A stretch of DNA of 64,000 nucleotides from CAISIP01 sp031396205 (lineage in GTDB: Bacteria > Pseudomonadota > Gammaproteobacteria > Burkholderiales > Burkholderiaceae_C): assembly GCA_031396205.1 (NCBI GenBank), contig JANNKH010000017.1, positions 40,198-104,197 of the forward strand, read 5' to 3'. The notes beneath the pieces were generated by a model. That model was not told where the DNA came from and did not search any database. It was given only the letters and a program-made list of their open reading frames with translations. The position numbers were made by a program, and so were the translations under genes. Positions within the stretch are counted from its first letter, which is position 1, and each line of letters opens with the position of its first letter. Below, piece after piece: positions 45,187 through 53,823 of the stretch.

Positions 45187-46597
45187 AGCCGCCCTGTCAG
45201 CTGCCACGCTGGTCAAGCGCCCGTCTCCGGCGTCGATCGGGCGCGACAACGTGCTGGGCAGCATCGAGTCGCTGCTTGGCCCTAGCGCGTTCGTGTTCTC
45301 GTTGTGGGGCATTGCGCTGTACTACTTCGGTGGTGAATTACCGCCTCCCGTGTTGATCCTGTCGGTACTGGTGTTCGCGCTGACGTTTCCGGGCCAGTCG
45401 CATTTGCAGTCCTTGCACAGTCGGGTGGTGCTCGATGTCGTGCTCAACTGGCTCTGGGTTGCCGGCCTGATGCTCGCGATGGGCATTGCCACCGGGTATG
45501 TCCATGAATTCATGCAGGAGATGCTGATCACCTGGCTCTGGGTCGCGCCAGCTTCCGAACTTGGGCTGCATCTGCTGATGCGCGCGGTGGCGCCGCTGGT
45601 GCTCAAACTGCAGGGGCCCAATCAGCGCGCCATCATTGTCGGCATGAATGAGCAAGGCGCGGCCCTGGCCGACCGCATCCGCGAGGCGCCCTACTCGCGC
45701 ATCGACCTGGTGGGGTTCATCGACAGCCGCGACGAGCACCGCCTCGCGCCAATGGCCGGGAACAAGCTGCTGGGTAAGCTCGATGACCTCGCCGCCATCG
45801 CCAAATCCCAGCATGTGCAACTGATCTACCTGTCGCTGCCCATGGCTTCCCAGCCGCGCATATTGCAACTTCTCGACGGCCTGAAGGACACCACCGCCTC
45901 GATCTATTTCGTGCCCGACATGTTCTTCACCGACCTGATCCAGGGACACACCGGCACCGTGTTCGGCATGCCCGTGATCTCGGTGTGCGAGACCCCATTT
46001 CGGGGCGCCGACGGCATCGTCAAGCGCGCCAGCGATATTCTGTTGTCGATCCTGATCCTGCTGTTGATTGCGCCGTTATTGCTGGTAATTGCCGTCGCCG
46101 TGAAGTACACCTCGCCCGGGCCGGTCATCTTCAAGCAGCGCCGCTATGGCCTGGATGGTGAGGAGATCCTGGTGTACAAGTTCCGCTCGATGACGGTCAC
46201 CGAAGATGGCCCGACCATCATGCAGGCGGTAAAGGGCGACGCACGCATTACACCGCTGGGCGCGTTGATGCGCCGCACCTCGATCGACGAATTGCCGCAA
46301 TTTGTCAACGTGCTGCAGGGCCGCATGAGCATCGTCGGCCCCCGGCCCCATGCGATTGCGCACAACGAGCTCTACCGCAAGCTGATCAAGGGGTATATGG
46401 TGCGCCACAAGGTGCGCCCTGGTATCACCGGCTGGGCGCAGGTCAACGGATACCGTGGCGAAACTACCACCCTGGACAAAATGCAGGGCCGAATCGACTA
46501 CGATCTCGACTATTTGCGCAATTGGTCCTTGCGTCTGGATCTGCACATCATTCTCAAGACCATCCGGTTGGTCCTCAAGGATGAGAAAGCCCATTGA
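45173..46597 (+). CDS. epsB: Undecaprenyl-phosphate hexose phosphotransferase EpsB
   Basis: 474 aa from ATG at 45173. Four or five N-terminal helices, a CoA-binding-like Rossmann domain (AIIVGMNEQGAALADRI), another helix near 290-310, and the C-terminal phosphoglycosyl transferase domain with KFRSMTVTEDGP, RTSIDELPQFVNVLQG and RPGITGWAQVNGYRGET. This is the long WcaJ-type enzyme, in contrast to the short form in locus 1. It starts the lipid-linked repeat unit of the exosortase-linked polysaccharide. Confidence 0.93.
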   Translation: MSKSEAALSAATLVKRPSPASIGRDNVLGSIESLLGPSAFVFSLWGIALYYFGGELPPPVLILSVLVFALTFPGQSHLQSLHSRVVLDVVLNWLWVAGLMLAMGIATGYVHEFMQEMLITWLWVAPASELGLHLLMRAVAPLVLKLQGPNQRAIIVGMNEQGAALADRIREAPYSRIDLVGFIDSRDEHRLAPMAGNKLLGKLDDLAAIAKSQHVQLIYLSLPMASQPRILQLLDGLKDTTASIYFVPDMFFTDLIQGHTGTVFGMPVISVCETPFRGADGIVKRASDILLSILILLLIAPLLLVIAVAVKYTSPGPVIFKQRRYGLDGEEILVYKFRSMTVTEDGPTIMQAVKGDARITPLGALMRRTSIDELPQFVNVLQGRMSIVGPRPHAIAHNELYRKLIKGYMVRHKVRPGITGWAQVNGYRGETTTLDKMQGRIDYDLDYLRNWSLRLDLHIILKTIRLVLKDEKAH

Positions 46598-46630
46598 CCT
46601 TGGCTACCGCCACTACCCGTTCGACCCTGT

Positions 46631-47842
46631 ATGCCTGTTTGTCGTTATCAACGCCTGATCGTGCTCGCCCTGACAATGGGCGCAGCTGCGGGCACGTGGG
46701 CCGAGGGCGCAGACGACCTGCGGTTCTCGGCCTCGCTGGGCCAGGTACACGACAGCAACCTGTTTCGCCTGCCCTCCGATATCAACACACTGCCGCTGAT
46801 CGGCCGCTCCTCGGCCGCAGAGACCATCACGATCGGCACGCTGGGTGCAAACTACCAGCGCAGCTACAGTTTGCAGCGGGTAGAACTTGACGTGCGCCTG
46901 ACCAACTACCGCTACCAGAATTTCGACTACCTGAGCTTTCAAGCCACCAATTACCGTGCGGCCTGGAACTGGAGCTACACGCCGCGCCTGTATGGCCTGC
47001 TGCGCACCACGCGCGACGAATCGCTGAACAGTTTTGTCGACTTCCAGGGATTCACCCAGCGCAACCTGCGCTCGGACACCGCCCATGACGTCGACGCGAC
47101 CTACGAACTCGATGCGCGCTGGCGCCTCAAGGGCGGCCTGACGCGCTCCGCGCGCAGCAACAGCCTGGCCGTGAATGGGGAGGCCGACTCCCGCCTCACG
47201 GCATTGCAGGCGGGTTTTCAGTATGTGATGCCGTCCGGCAGCTCCGCCAGCTACCGCCTGCGCAAGACCGACGGCACCTACACCAGGGGCCGCAGCATTC
47301 CATCTGCAGGCCTTTTCGATTCCGACTTCACCCAGACCGACAACATCGTGAGCGCAACCTGGGCCATCAGTCGCGACACCCGGGCCGATTTCTCGCTGGG
47401 CCATCGCAGCCGCAGTTATCCAATTTACTCGCAACGCAACTTCAATGATTTCATTGGCTCGGCCAGCGTGAATTGGTCCTATTCCGGCAAGTCCGGTGTC
47501 GTTGCCAGCTGGAGCCGTGAATTGGGCACCTTCGAGACGACCAACTTCAACTTCACCCAAACCGACCGTTTTTCGATTGGACCGGTCTGGCAGATCAGCC
47601 CCAAGGCCACGGTTCGAGCGCGCCTGGAGCATGCCGTCCGTGATTTCAGGGGCACTCCCTTTGGTGTTGTCACCGCACAGCGCCGCGACACCACCAACGA
47701 CGCCAGTGTGGCGATCGACTGGGAGCCCTACCGCTTCCTGTTGCTCAGCGCCTCGCTGCAGAACTCGCGCCGCTCGTCGAGCGCTCCTGGTTTAAGTTTT
47801 AACAGTAATGTGATCAACTTCAGTGCGCAGTTCACTTACTGA
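46631..47842 (+). CDS. epsL: Exopolysaccharide outer-membrane beta-barrel protein EpsL
   Basis: 403 aa with a signal peptide (LIVLALTMGAAAGTWA). The remainder is alternating amphipathic beta-strands with many Tyr/Arg/Ser (LDVRLTNYRYQNFDYLSF, ADFSLGHRSRSYPIYS), ending in a beta-barrel strand FNSNVINFSAQFTY with an aromatic final residue. EpsL is found in XrtB loci and is presumed to form the outer-membrane channel or anchor for the polysaccharide. Confidence 0.88.
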   Translation: MPVCRYQRLIVLALTMGAAAGTWAEGADDLRFSASLGQVHDSNLFRLPSDINTLPLIGRSSAAETITIGTLGANYQRSYSLQRVELDVRLTNYRYQNFDYLSFQATNYRAAWNWSYTPRLYGLLRTTRDESLNSFVDFQGFTQRNLRSDTAHDVDATYELDARWRLKGGLTRSARSNSLAVNGEADSRLTALQAGFQYVMPSGSSASYRLRKTDGTYTRGRSIPSAGLFDSDFTQTDNIVSATWAISRDTRADFSLGHRSRSYPIYSQRNFNDFIGSASVNWSYSGKSGVVASWSRELGTFETTNFNFTQTDRFSIGPVWQISPKATVRARLEHAVRDFRGTPFGVVTAQRRDTTNDASVAIDWEPYRFLLLSASLQNSRRSSSAPGLSFNSNVINFSAQFTY

Positions 47843-47873
47843 TACCCGCGTCAAACCCGCTGAAACTCCCAAA

Positions 47874-48941
47874 ATGACCAAAATTCGTCCCATGAACCGC
47901 CTGTCACCACTCCATTTCACCCATGGCCTGCCCCGATCGGCACGCTGGGCCACCATCGCACTGGTCGCCATCGCCCTGGCCGCCTGCGGTGACAAGCCCG
48001 AAAAGAAGGCCGCAACCCAGGTCGCGGCCAAGGTCGGCTCCGAAGAAATTTCGGTGCACCAGATCAATTTCGTGCTCAGCCGTACCAGCGCCGCCAATGC
48101 GACGCCCGAGAACGCGCAGCGTTTGCGTCAGGAGGTACTGGAGAAACTCATCGACCAGCAACTGGCGGTAGACCAGGCAGTCGACAAGAAGCTCGACCGC
48201 TCCCCCGAGGTGGTTTCGCAGCTCGAGGCGGCGCGGCGCGAGGTGCTGGCGCGCGCCTATGTGCAGCAAATTACCGGCGCGCTGCCCAAGCCGTCCAACG
48301 AGGAGGCACAAAAATACTATGCAGACAATCTGCCCCTGTTCGCGCAGCGGCGCGTTTTCAACCTGCAGGAAATCCTGGTTCCGGTTGCGGCCGGCGCCGA
48401 AGTGGCAGAGCAGATCAAGGCCCAGGTGGCGGCAGGCAAGTCGATGGAAGACATGGCCAACTGGCTCAAGGGTCGCAATGTGCGGTTTGGCGGCAACAGC
48501 GCCACCCGCGCGGCCGAACAGATTCCACTGGAATTGCTCAAGACGGTGCATGGGCTCAAGGACGGCCAGACCACCATCATCAGCAACCCGCAGGGATTCA
48601 CCGTCTTGCGGGTGGCGTCGTCCCAATCCGCACCCGTGGCCGAAGCAGTAGCGCTGCCACGCATCCAGCAATTCCTGGCCAACCAGCGTGGGGCCGAGGC
48701 CGTGAGCAAGACCATCAAGGATCTGCGCGCCAAAACCACGGTAACCTACATGGGTGATTTCGCGCCAGGCGCTACCGGAGCGGTGGCGCCTGGCCAGCCG
48801 GCGGCAGCCATCACGGCCGAGCCTGCTGCAGCACCCGCGGCGCCGCCTGCTGCCGCCCCCGCAGCGCCGCCGGTGGTGTCCCAGAGCGTGGACGACAAGA
48901 CCAAGTCCGCCATCGAAAAGGGCGTCAAGGGGCTGAAGTAA
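47874..48941 (+). CDS. epsD: EpsD-family PpiC-type peptidyl-prolyl isomerase (lipoprotein)
   Basis: 355 aa from ATG at 47874. Leader TIALVAIALAAC gives a lipobox (LAAC) and lipid anchor. A SurA-N-like helical region (LRQEVLEKLIDQQLAVDQAV) precedes a parvulin-like domain (RRVFNLQEILVPV, GLKDGQTTIISNPQGFTVLR). The C-terminal ~60 residues are low-complexity Ala/Pro repeats. Probably a periplasmic chaperone for EpsL or export components. epsL and epsD are close (32-base gap). Confidence 0.87.
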   Translation: MTKIRPMNRLSPLHFTHGLPRSARWATIALVAIALAACGDKPEKKAATQVAAKVGSEEISVHQINFVLSRTSAANATPENAQRLRQEVLEKLIDQQLAVDQAVDKKLDRSPEVVSQLEAARREVLARAYVQQITGALPKPSNEEAQKYYADNLPLFAQRRVFNLQEILVPVAAGAEVAEQIKAQVAAGKSMEDMANWLKGRNVRFGGNSATRAAEQIPLELLKTVHGLKDGQTTIISNPQGFTVLRVASSQSAPVAEAVALPRIQQFLANQRGAEAVSKTIKDLRAKTTVTYMGDFAPGATGAVAPGQPAAAITAEPAAAPAAPPAAAPAAPPVVSQSVDDKTKSAIEKGVKGLK

Positions 48942-49016
48942 TTGACGTATCGCCGTCTTGTGGCGCCACTATCCTGTAACGATCACCCGACTTGCCATTT
49001 CCAACCGGACGCACCC

Positions 49017-49829
49017 ATGACCTTGAGCATTCTTCGAATTCCCCACCTGTTGCTAGCTGCCGTGCTCGCCCTGGCCCACTGGAGCGTGCTGGCTCAGGCC
49101 AAATCCGACTATCCGCTCGGCGCCGGTGACACGATAAGGGTCCAGGTGTTCCAGAACCCCGACCTCACCATCGAGACGCGGGTTTCTGAAAACGGCAGCA
49201 TCACCTACCCGTTGATCGGCTCGGTCGACCTGGGCGGCGTGTCGGTCGCGGCAGCCGAACGCAAGATCGCCGAGGCGCTGCAAAAAGGCGGATTCATCCG
49301 CCAGCCGCAGGTCACCATCGTGCTGCTGCAGATCCGCGGCAACCAGGTGTCGGTTCTGGGGCAGGTCAACCGACCGGGGCGATTCCCGCTCGAGACGGCC
49401 AACACCCGGCTGTCGGACATGCTGGCCACCGCGGGTGGGGCAACGCAGGTTGGCGACGACCTCGCCGTCGTGACCGGTGAGCGCGGCGGCAAGGATTTTC
49501 GCCAGGTGATCGATATCCCATCCATCTACCTGAACAACCAGCCGGCCGACGACATCATCCTCAAGGGTGGCGACACCGTCTATGTGCACCGCGCGCCGGT
49601 GTACTACATCTACGGCGAAGCGCAGCGGCCGGGCTCTTTCCGCGTCGAGCGCGGCATGACGGTGATGCAGGCGCTGGCGCAGGGCGGTGGTCCCACCGGC
49701 CGCGGCACCGAGAACAAGCTACGCCTGCACCGCAAGGCAGCCGACGGATCGATCGAACAAATCGTGCCCAAACTGACCGACCCGGTACTTCCCAACGATG
49801 TGATCTACGTCAACGAGCGACTGTTCTAA
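49017..49829 (+). CDS. epsE: Polysaccharide export protein EpsE (Wza family)
   Basis: 270 aa from ATG at 49017. Signal peptide LLLAAVLALAHWSVLAQA, without a lipobox Cys. Poly_export domain SDYPLGAGDTIRVQVFQNPD and SLBB domains (VLGQVNRPGRFPLETANT, YIYGEAQRPGSFRVERGM). Outer-membrane export pore of locus 2. Directly followed by epsF and epsG. Confidence 0.92.
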   Translation: MTLSILRIPHLLLAAVLALAHWSVLAQAKSDYPLGAGDTIRVQVFQNPDLTIETRVSENGSITYPLIGSVDLGGVSVAAAERKIAEALQKGGFIRQPQVTIVLLQIRGNQVSVLGQVNRPGRFPLETANTRLSDMLATAGGATQVGDDLAVVTGERGGKDFRQVIDIPSIYLNNQPADDIILKGGDTVYVHRAPVYYIYGEAQRPGSFRVERGMTVMQALAQGGGPTGRGTENKLRLHRKAADGSIEQIVPKLTDPVLPNDVIYVNERLF

Positions 49830-49850
49830 AAATTTCCCGAGCCAACAACC

Positions 49851-51260
49851 ATGACACTCCAACAATTCCTGCTCATCCTGCGCGCCCGCTGGCTGGTGGC
49901 GCTGCTCACGCTGCTGGTGACCGTGCTGGTGACGGTCGGGGTCAGCATCGTGCTGCCCAAGCAATACACCTCCAACGCGGCCGTGGTGGTCGACGTCAAG
50001 TCCCCCGACCCGGTTACCGGCATGCTGCTGGCAGGCATGATGGCACCGGGCTACATGGCCACCCAGATCGACATCATCAACAGTGACCGGGTCGCGCAAC
50101 GGGTCGTCAAGCTGCTGCGCATGGAAGAAAGCGCCGCGATCCGCCAGCAATGGCAGGACGAGACCGAAGGCAAGGGCCAGCTGCTGCAGTGGCTGGCCGC
50201 GCTGCTGCAAAAAAACCTGGACGTCAAACCAGCGCGCGAAAGCAACGTCATCAATATCAGCTACACCGGGGCCAACCCCGACTTCGCCGCCGCGGTGGCC
50301 AATGCCTTTGCCCAGTCCTACCTGGACGTCAACCTCGAGCTGAAACTGGCGCCGGCGCGCCAATACGCCAGCTTCTTCGAGGAACAAAGCAAGTCCGCCC
50401 GCGAACGGCTCGACCAGGCACTGGCTGCGCTGTCCAGCTACCAGCAGACCAACGGGCTGGTTTCGGCCGACGAACGGCTGGACTATGAAACCGCCAAGCT
50501 CAACGAGACCTCGAGCCAGCTCACGATGATCCAGGCCCAGACCACCGACAGCCAGAGCAAGCGCCAGAACGCAAAGGCCGACACTGTGGCCGAAGTCATG
50601 CAAAGCCCGCTGATCAACGGGCTCAAGTCCGACATCGCCCGGCTCGAAGCCAAGCTGCAGGAAGGCAACGTCATACTGGGCAAGAACCATCCGCAGACCC
50701 AGCGTACCGAATCCGAACTGGAGTCGCTGCGCTCGCAACTGGGGGCAGAAACCCGCAAGATCACCAGCTCGATCGACACCACCTACCAGGTCGGCAAGCA
50801 GCGCGAAGACCAGCTCAAGAAGGCGGTATCAGCGCAAAAGGTCCGGGTGCTGGAACTCAACAAGCAACGCGATGAATTGCGGGTGCTGCGCAACGACATC
50901 GACATTGCCCAGCGCGCCTTCGAGACTATCAGCCAACGTGCTTCGCAGACCAACGTGGAGAGCCAGAACAGCCAGTCCAATATCGCGGTATTGAACGCTG
51001 CTTCGCCTCCCAGCGAACCGTCGCGCCCGCGCATCCTGCTCAACGTATTGGTGTCGATCTTCCTGGGCACACTGCTGGGTGTGGGTCTGGCGCTGATGCT
51101 CGAATTGGCCAACCGCAAAGTGCGCTCGGCCGACGACCTGGTAGAGGCTCTGGACCTGCCGGTGCTGGGCGCCATCGCCTCGGCCGGGCGCTCGCTCAAG
51201 CGGGTGGGTGGCAGTGGCAAGTCAACCGGCCCTCTGGCCATTTCCGGAGCACGCGCATGA
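49851..51260 (+). CDS. epsF: Chain-length determinant protein EpsF
   Basis: 469 aa. First helix near 12-35 (ARWLVALLTLLVTVLVTVGV), a Wzz domain (YTSNAAVVVDVKSPDPVTG), long coiled coil (about 170-370), a second helix near 395-420 (NVLVSIFLGTLLGVGLALML) and a short cytoplasmic tail expected to contact the EpsG kinase. The Pro-rich SPPSEPSRPR motif before the last helix is typical of polysaccharide co-polymerases. Stop overlaps the epsG ATG (ATGA). Confidence 0.93.
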   Translation: MTLQQFLLILRARWLVALLTLLVTVLVTVGVSIVLPKQYTSNAAVVVDVKSPDPVTGMLLAGMMAPGYMATQIDIINSDRVAQRVVKLLRMEESAAIRQQWQDETEGKGQLLQWLAALLQKNLDVKPARESNVINISYTGANPDFAAAVANAFAQSYLDVNLELKLAPARQYASFFEEQSKSARERLDQALAALSSYQQTNGLVSADERLDYETAKLNETSSQLTMIQAQTTDSQSKRQNAKADTVAEVMQSPLINGLKSDIARLEAKLQEGNVILGKNHPQTQRTESELESLRSQLGAETRKITSSIDTTYQVGKQREDQLKKAVSAQKVRVLELNKQRDELRVLRNDIDIAQRAFETISQRASQTNVESQNSQSNIAVLNAASPPSEPSRPRILLNVLVSIFLGTLLGVGLALMLELANRKVRSADDLVEALDLPVLGAIASAGRSLKRVGGSGKSTGPLAISGARA

Positions 51261-52129
51261 ACGCCATGGTTGACAACCCCGCCAAGGCCGGCGCCATCGC
51301 ACGGCCCATGGGCGACATCCTGGTCTCGACCGGGCGCTTGAGTGCCGAGAATGCGCAGCGCATCCTGGAGAAGGCCAGAAAAGACAACTCGCAGTTTGGT
51401 GACGCCGCGCTGGCACTCAAGCTGCTCAAGCGCGAAGACATCGACTTCGCACTGTCACAGCAATTTGACTATTCCTACCTGGCCGACAACGACCACACCC
51501 GCAGCCCCGAACTGGTAGCCGCGTACAAGCCGTTCAGCCGTGTCGGTGAAAACCTGCGCGCCGTGCGCAGCCAGCTGATGCTGCGCTGGTTCAACAACGA
51601 GGCCGCGCACAAGGCGGTGGCCCTGGTCAGCCCCGGCCGGGGCGAAGGCCGCAGTTTCATCGCCGCCAACCTGGCCATCGTTTTTTCGCAACAGGGCCAG
51701 CGCACGCTGCTGATCGACGCCAATTTGCGCGACGCGCGCCAGCACCTGCTGTTTGGCCTGGGTAAAAGTTCCGGCCTGTCGGGCATACTGGCCGATCGCG
51801 CCGGGCTCGAGGCTGCCATGCCGGTCGTCGGCATCGACAACCTGATGGTGCTGCCCGCCGGCGCCGTGCCTCCCAATCCGCAGGAGCTGCTGGGCCGCTC
51901 CGCCTTCGCCACACTGCTCAAGGCGGCCGCGGACAACTTCGATGTGGTCATCATCGACACTCCGGCCGGCACCGACTATGCCGATGCCGAGATCATCGCG
52001 TCCGCCGCCGGCGCCGCCGTGCTGGTGACCCGCAAAAACCAGACCCTGGTGCCCGAAGCATCCCTGCTCGCGCGTCGGTTGCAAGACGGCGGTGTGGTGC
52101 TGGTGGGATCGATCCTCAATGACGACTGA
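51257..52129 (+). CDS. epsG: Tyrosine-kinase-like ATPase EpsG
   Basis: 290 aa. An N-terminal MshEN/T2SSE_N-like module (about 18-80, GDILVSTGRLSAENAQRIL) precedes a BY-kinase domain with Walker A-like SPGRGEGRSF (125-134), Walker A' LLIDANLRDA (151-160) and Walker B FDVVIIDTPAG. The usual Lys of the P-loop is Arg here, and no Tyr-rich C-terminal tail is present (ends GSILNDD). It regulates polymerisation through EpsF. The last ten codons plus stop are duplicated 387 bases downstream. Confidence 0.9.
   Translation: MNAMVDNPAKAGAIARPMGDILVSTGRLSAENAQRILEKARKDNSQFGDAALALKLLKREDIDFALSQQFDYSYLADNDHTRSPELVAAYKPFSRVGENLRAVRSQLMLRWFNNEAAHKAVALVSPGRGEGRSFIAANLAIVFSQQGQRTLLIDANLRDARQHLLFGLGKSSGLSGILADRAGLEAAMPVVGIDNLMVLPAGAVPPNPQELLGRSAFATLLKAAADNFDVVIIDTPAGTDYADAEIIASAAGAAVLVTRKNQTLVPEASLLARRLQDGGVVLVGSILNDD
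52099..52129. repeat. 31-bp direct repeat, copy 1 (native epsG end)
   Basis: Covers the last ten codons and stop of epsG, starting GCTGGTGGGATCGATCCTCA and ending at the TGA. Identical to 52486-52516. Confidence 0.95.
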
Positions 52130-52183
52130 TGCGTTGTTGATGCACAAGTCGATCAAGTCCGAGCGGATTACCAGGAGGCTCAA

Positions 52184-52465
52184 ATGACGAACAAGGTCAT
52201 CAACATCGTCACGGCGACCCATTTGCGCGAACACGAGATTCGGCTGGTGTTCGACGACGGTACCTCCCAAACCGTCAACTTCAAGCCGTTTTTACAACGC
52301 GCGCTGCACCCCGACGTTCGAGCGTTTCTCGAGCCCGGCAAGTTCGCAGACTTCCACATCGCGCATGGTGAACTCGTTTGGGGCGACTATGACCTGTGCT
52401 TTCCGATCGTGGATCTTTATGCCAACCAGCTTGAAAAGCAAGGCCTGCAGGAGCAACATGCGTAA
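52184..52465 (+). CDS. DUF2442 protein (orphan antitoxin-like)
   Basis: 93 aa, with ribosome binding site CAGGAGG 6 bases before the ATG. DUF2442 features: IRLVFDDGTSQTVNFKPFL, FHIAHGELVWGDYDLCFPI and DLYANQL. DUF2442 genes usually accompany a DUF4160 gene in a toxin-antitoxin-like pair; no DUF4160 gene is present here. It lies within the segment bounded by the two 31-bp repeats, so it arrived as an insertion after epsG. Confidence 0.82.
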   Translation: MTNKVINIVTATHLREHEIRLVFDDGTSQTVNFKPFLQRALHPDVRAFLEPGKFADFHIAHGELVWGDYDLCFPIVDLYANQLEKQGLQEQHA

Positions 52466-52485
52466 TCGTGCAGCGTCAATAGATG

Positions 52486-52516
52486 GCTGGTGGGATCGAT
52501 CCTCAATGACGACTGA
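52486..52516. repeat. 31-bp direct repeat, copy 2 (supplies the vanZ end)
   Basis: Perfect copy of 52099-52129. Read on the minus strand it encodes the last codons of the vanZ gene (VSRH and stop at 52503). Confidence 0.95.
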
Positions 52517-52901
52517 CAACCTCGTCCTCCAGCCAGCGGTGCACCCTGCCCCGCCACACATGCAGCGCGGTCCCGCCCAGTGCCGCGCCGATGGCGTCGG
52601 CGGCCAGGTCGTCCCAGCCGGCGGCGCGGCCCGGCAAGGTGGACTGGTGCCATTCGTCGGCTACGCCCACCAGCGCCGCGCACGCAAAGCCCAGCCACCC
52701 CATGCGCGCGCCGCGCAGGCCGCTGGCGTAGCCGATGGCAGCCGCGAGCAGAGCGAACACCGCCGCATGGGCGAACTTATCCCACGGCGGGGGTATCAAA
52801 CCCACGGCATAGGGCTGCGCGCCACCGAAAAACAGGCCGGCGGGCAGCGCCACGGCCGCCAACAAGGCCAGCAACCGGAACACGCGCTGTAACGCGCGCA
52901 T
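52503..52901 (-). CDS. VanZ-family membrane protein
   Basis: 132 aa from ATG at 52901; an ATG at 52928 would add nine residues. Four hydrophobic helices with PPPWDKFAHAAVFALLAAAI, the family WDKxxHxxxF motif, and VADEWHQSTLPGRAAGWDDLAADAIG, the ExxQ/Dx2D region. VanZ-like genes occur in XrtB loci between epsG and xrtB, usually with unknown role. Opposite to its neighbours, so it convergently overlapped the end of epsG before the DUF2442 insertion. Confidence 0.85.
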   Translation of the reverse strand: MRALQRVFRLLALLAAVALPAGLFFGGAQPYAVGLIPPPWDKFAHAAVFALLAAAIGYASGLRGARMGWLGFACAALVGVADEWHQSTLPGRAAGWDDLAADAIGAALGGTALHVWRGRVHRWLEDEVVSRH

Positions 52902-53065
52902 GGAAATATTTTCGATGGACAACAGCATCCCCTGCAATTGCGGCAAACCCGTGACACTGCCCCTTTCAACGAGCGGCTCGATTAGCATTGTCGCCAACGG
53001 CCAGGCGTATCCGACGACATTGGCGGCTGACACCCCCTGACGACTACGCTAGCAGGACCAGAGAC

Positions 53066-53350
53066 ATGCGACTAAATGCCGACGAATTGAGTGCCATCCG
53101 CGCAACCTTGAGCGCGGCGGACCCTCATGGTCGCATTTATCTATTTGGCTCCAGAGCCGACGACACCCAACGTGGTGGCGATATCGATGTCTTCCTTGAG
53201 GCCAGCAAGGCCATGGACCTGCAGACCTCGCTGCGGTTGCAATACCGCCTGACCCTTGCGTGTGACGCCAAGGTCGACCTGCTCGTCAAAGGCCCTGACC
53301 AAGAAGACATGCCCATACATCAGATAGCGCGGCACGGTATCCCACTATGA
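53066..53350 (+). CDS. MNT-domain nucleotidyltransferase (MntA antitoxin-like)
   Basis: 94 aa from ATG at 53066. Nucleotidyltransferase signature FGSRADDTQRGGDIDVFLE: G28-S29, nine residues, D39-x-D41 (GSX9DXD). A third Asp lies in AKVDLLVKG. In MntA/HepT systems this protein AMPylates the HEPN toxin to silence it. Four-base overlap (ATGA) with the HEPN gene. Confidence 0.88.
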   Translation: MRLNADELSAIRATLSAADPHGRIYLFGSRADDTQRGGDIDVFLEASKAMDLQTSLRLQYRLTLACDAKVDLLVKGPDQEDMPIHQIARHGIPL

Positions 53351-53823
53351 GTAAGCAGCGCGCGATTCTGCAGTCAAGCCTGGTGGCGTGTGCCCAACGG
53401 GTTGACAAACTTCGCCAGTCACTTCAGCGGACGCGGGAGATGTTCCCATTGACCATGGAGTTGGCGGCGGGGATGACCGACGCGCGGGAAGAGTCAATTG
53501 ACGCCTTGATACTGCGCTACTCCCAATGCGTATCAATGCTGCAAGATCAGATTTTTCGAGGCATTGCATACCTGGAACAAGAGGACATTGGCGACAAATC
53601 CAACCGTGACAAAGCACTGCTCATGGAAAAGCTCGGCGCCATCCAGTCGGCCGAGGCGTTTGGCACGGCCGCATTACTGCGCAACAAGCTCACGCATCAC
53701 TATCCTGACCAATCGAAACTGCAGTTGGAGCAAATCAATCTTGTGGTTGCTGAAAGCCACTTGATCATAGAGGTATTCGAATCTGTAACGCGTTACCTCG
53801 AACGCAAAGGCCTCCCGTTGTGA
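53347..53823 (+). CDS. HEPN-domain RNase toxin (HepT-like)
   Basis: 158 aa, helical. The catalytic HEPN motif RX4HXY is present as RNKLTHHY (R112-Y119), following SAEAFGTAALL. Typical HepT proteins cleave RNA/tRNA. The partner gene is directly upstream and overlapping. The stop codon overlaps the GTG start of xrtB, so the toxin-antitoxin pair and the exosortase are translationally coupled. Confidence 0.87.
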   Translation: MSKQRAILQSSLVACAQRVDKLRQSLQRTREMFPLTMELAAGMTDAREESIDALILRYSQCVSMLQDQIFRGIAYLEQEDIGDKSNRDKALLMEKLGAIQSAEAFGTAALLRNKLTHHYPDQSKLQLEQINLVVAESHLIIEVFESVTRYLERKGLPL

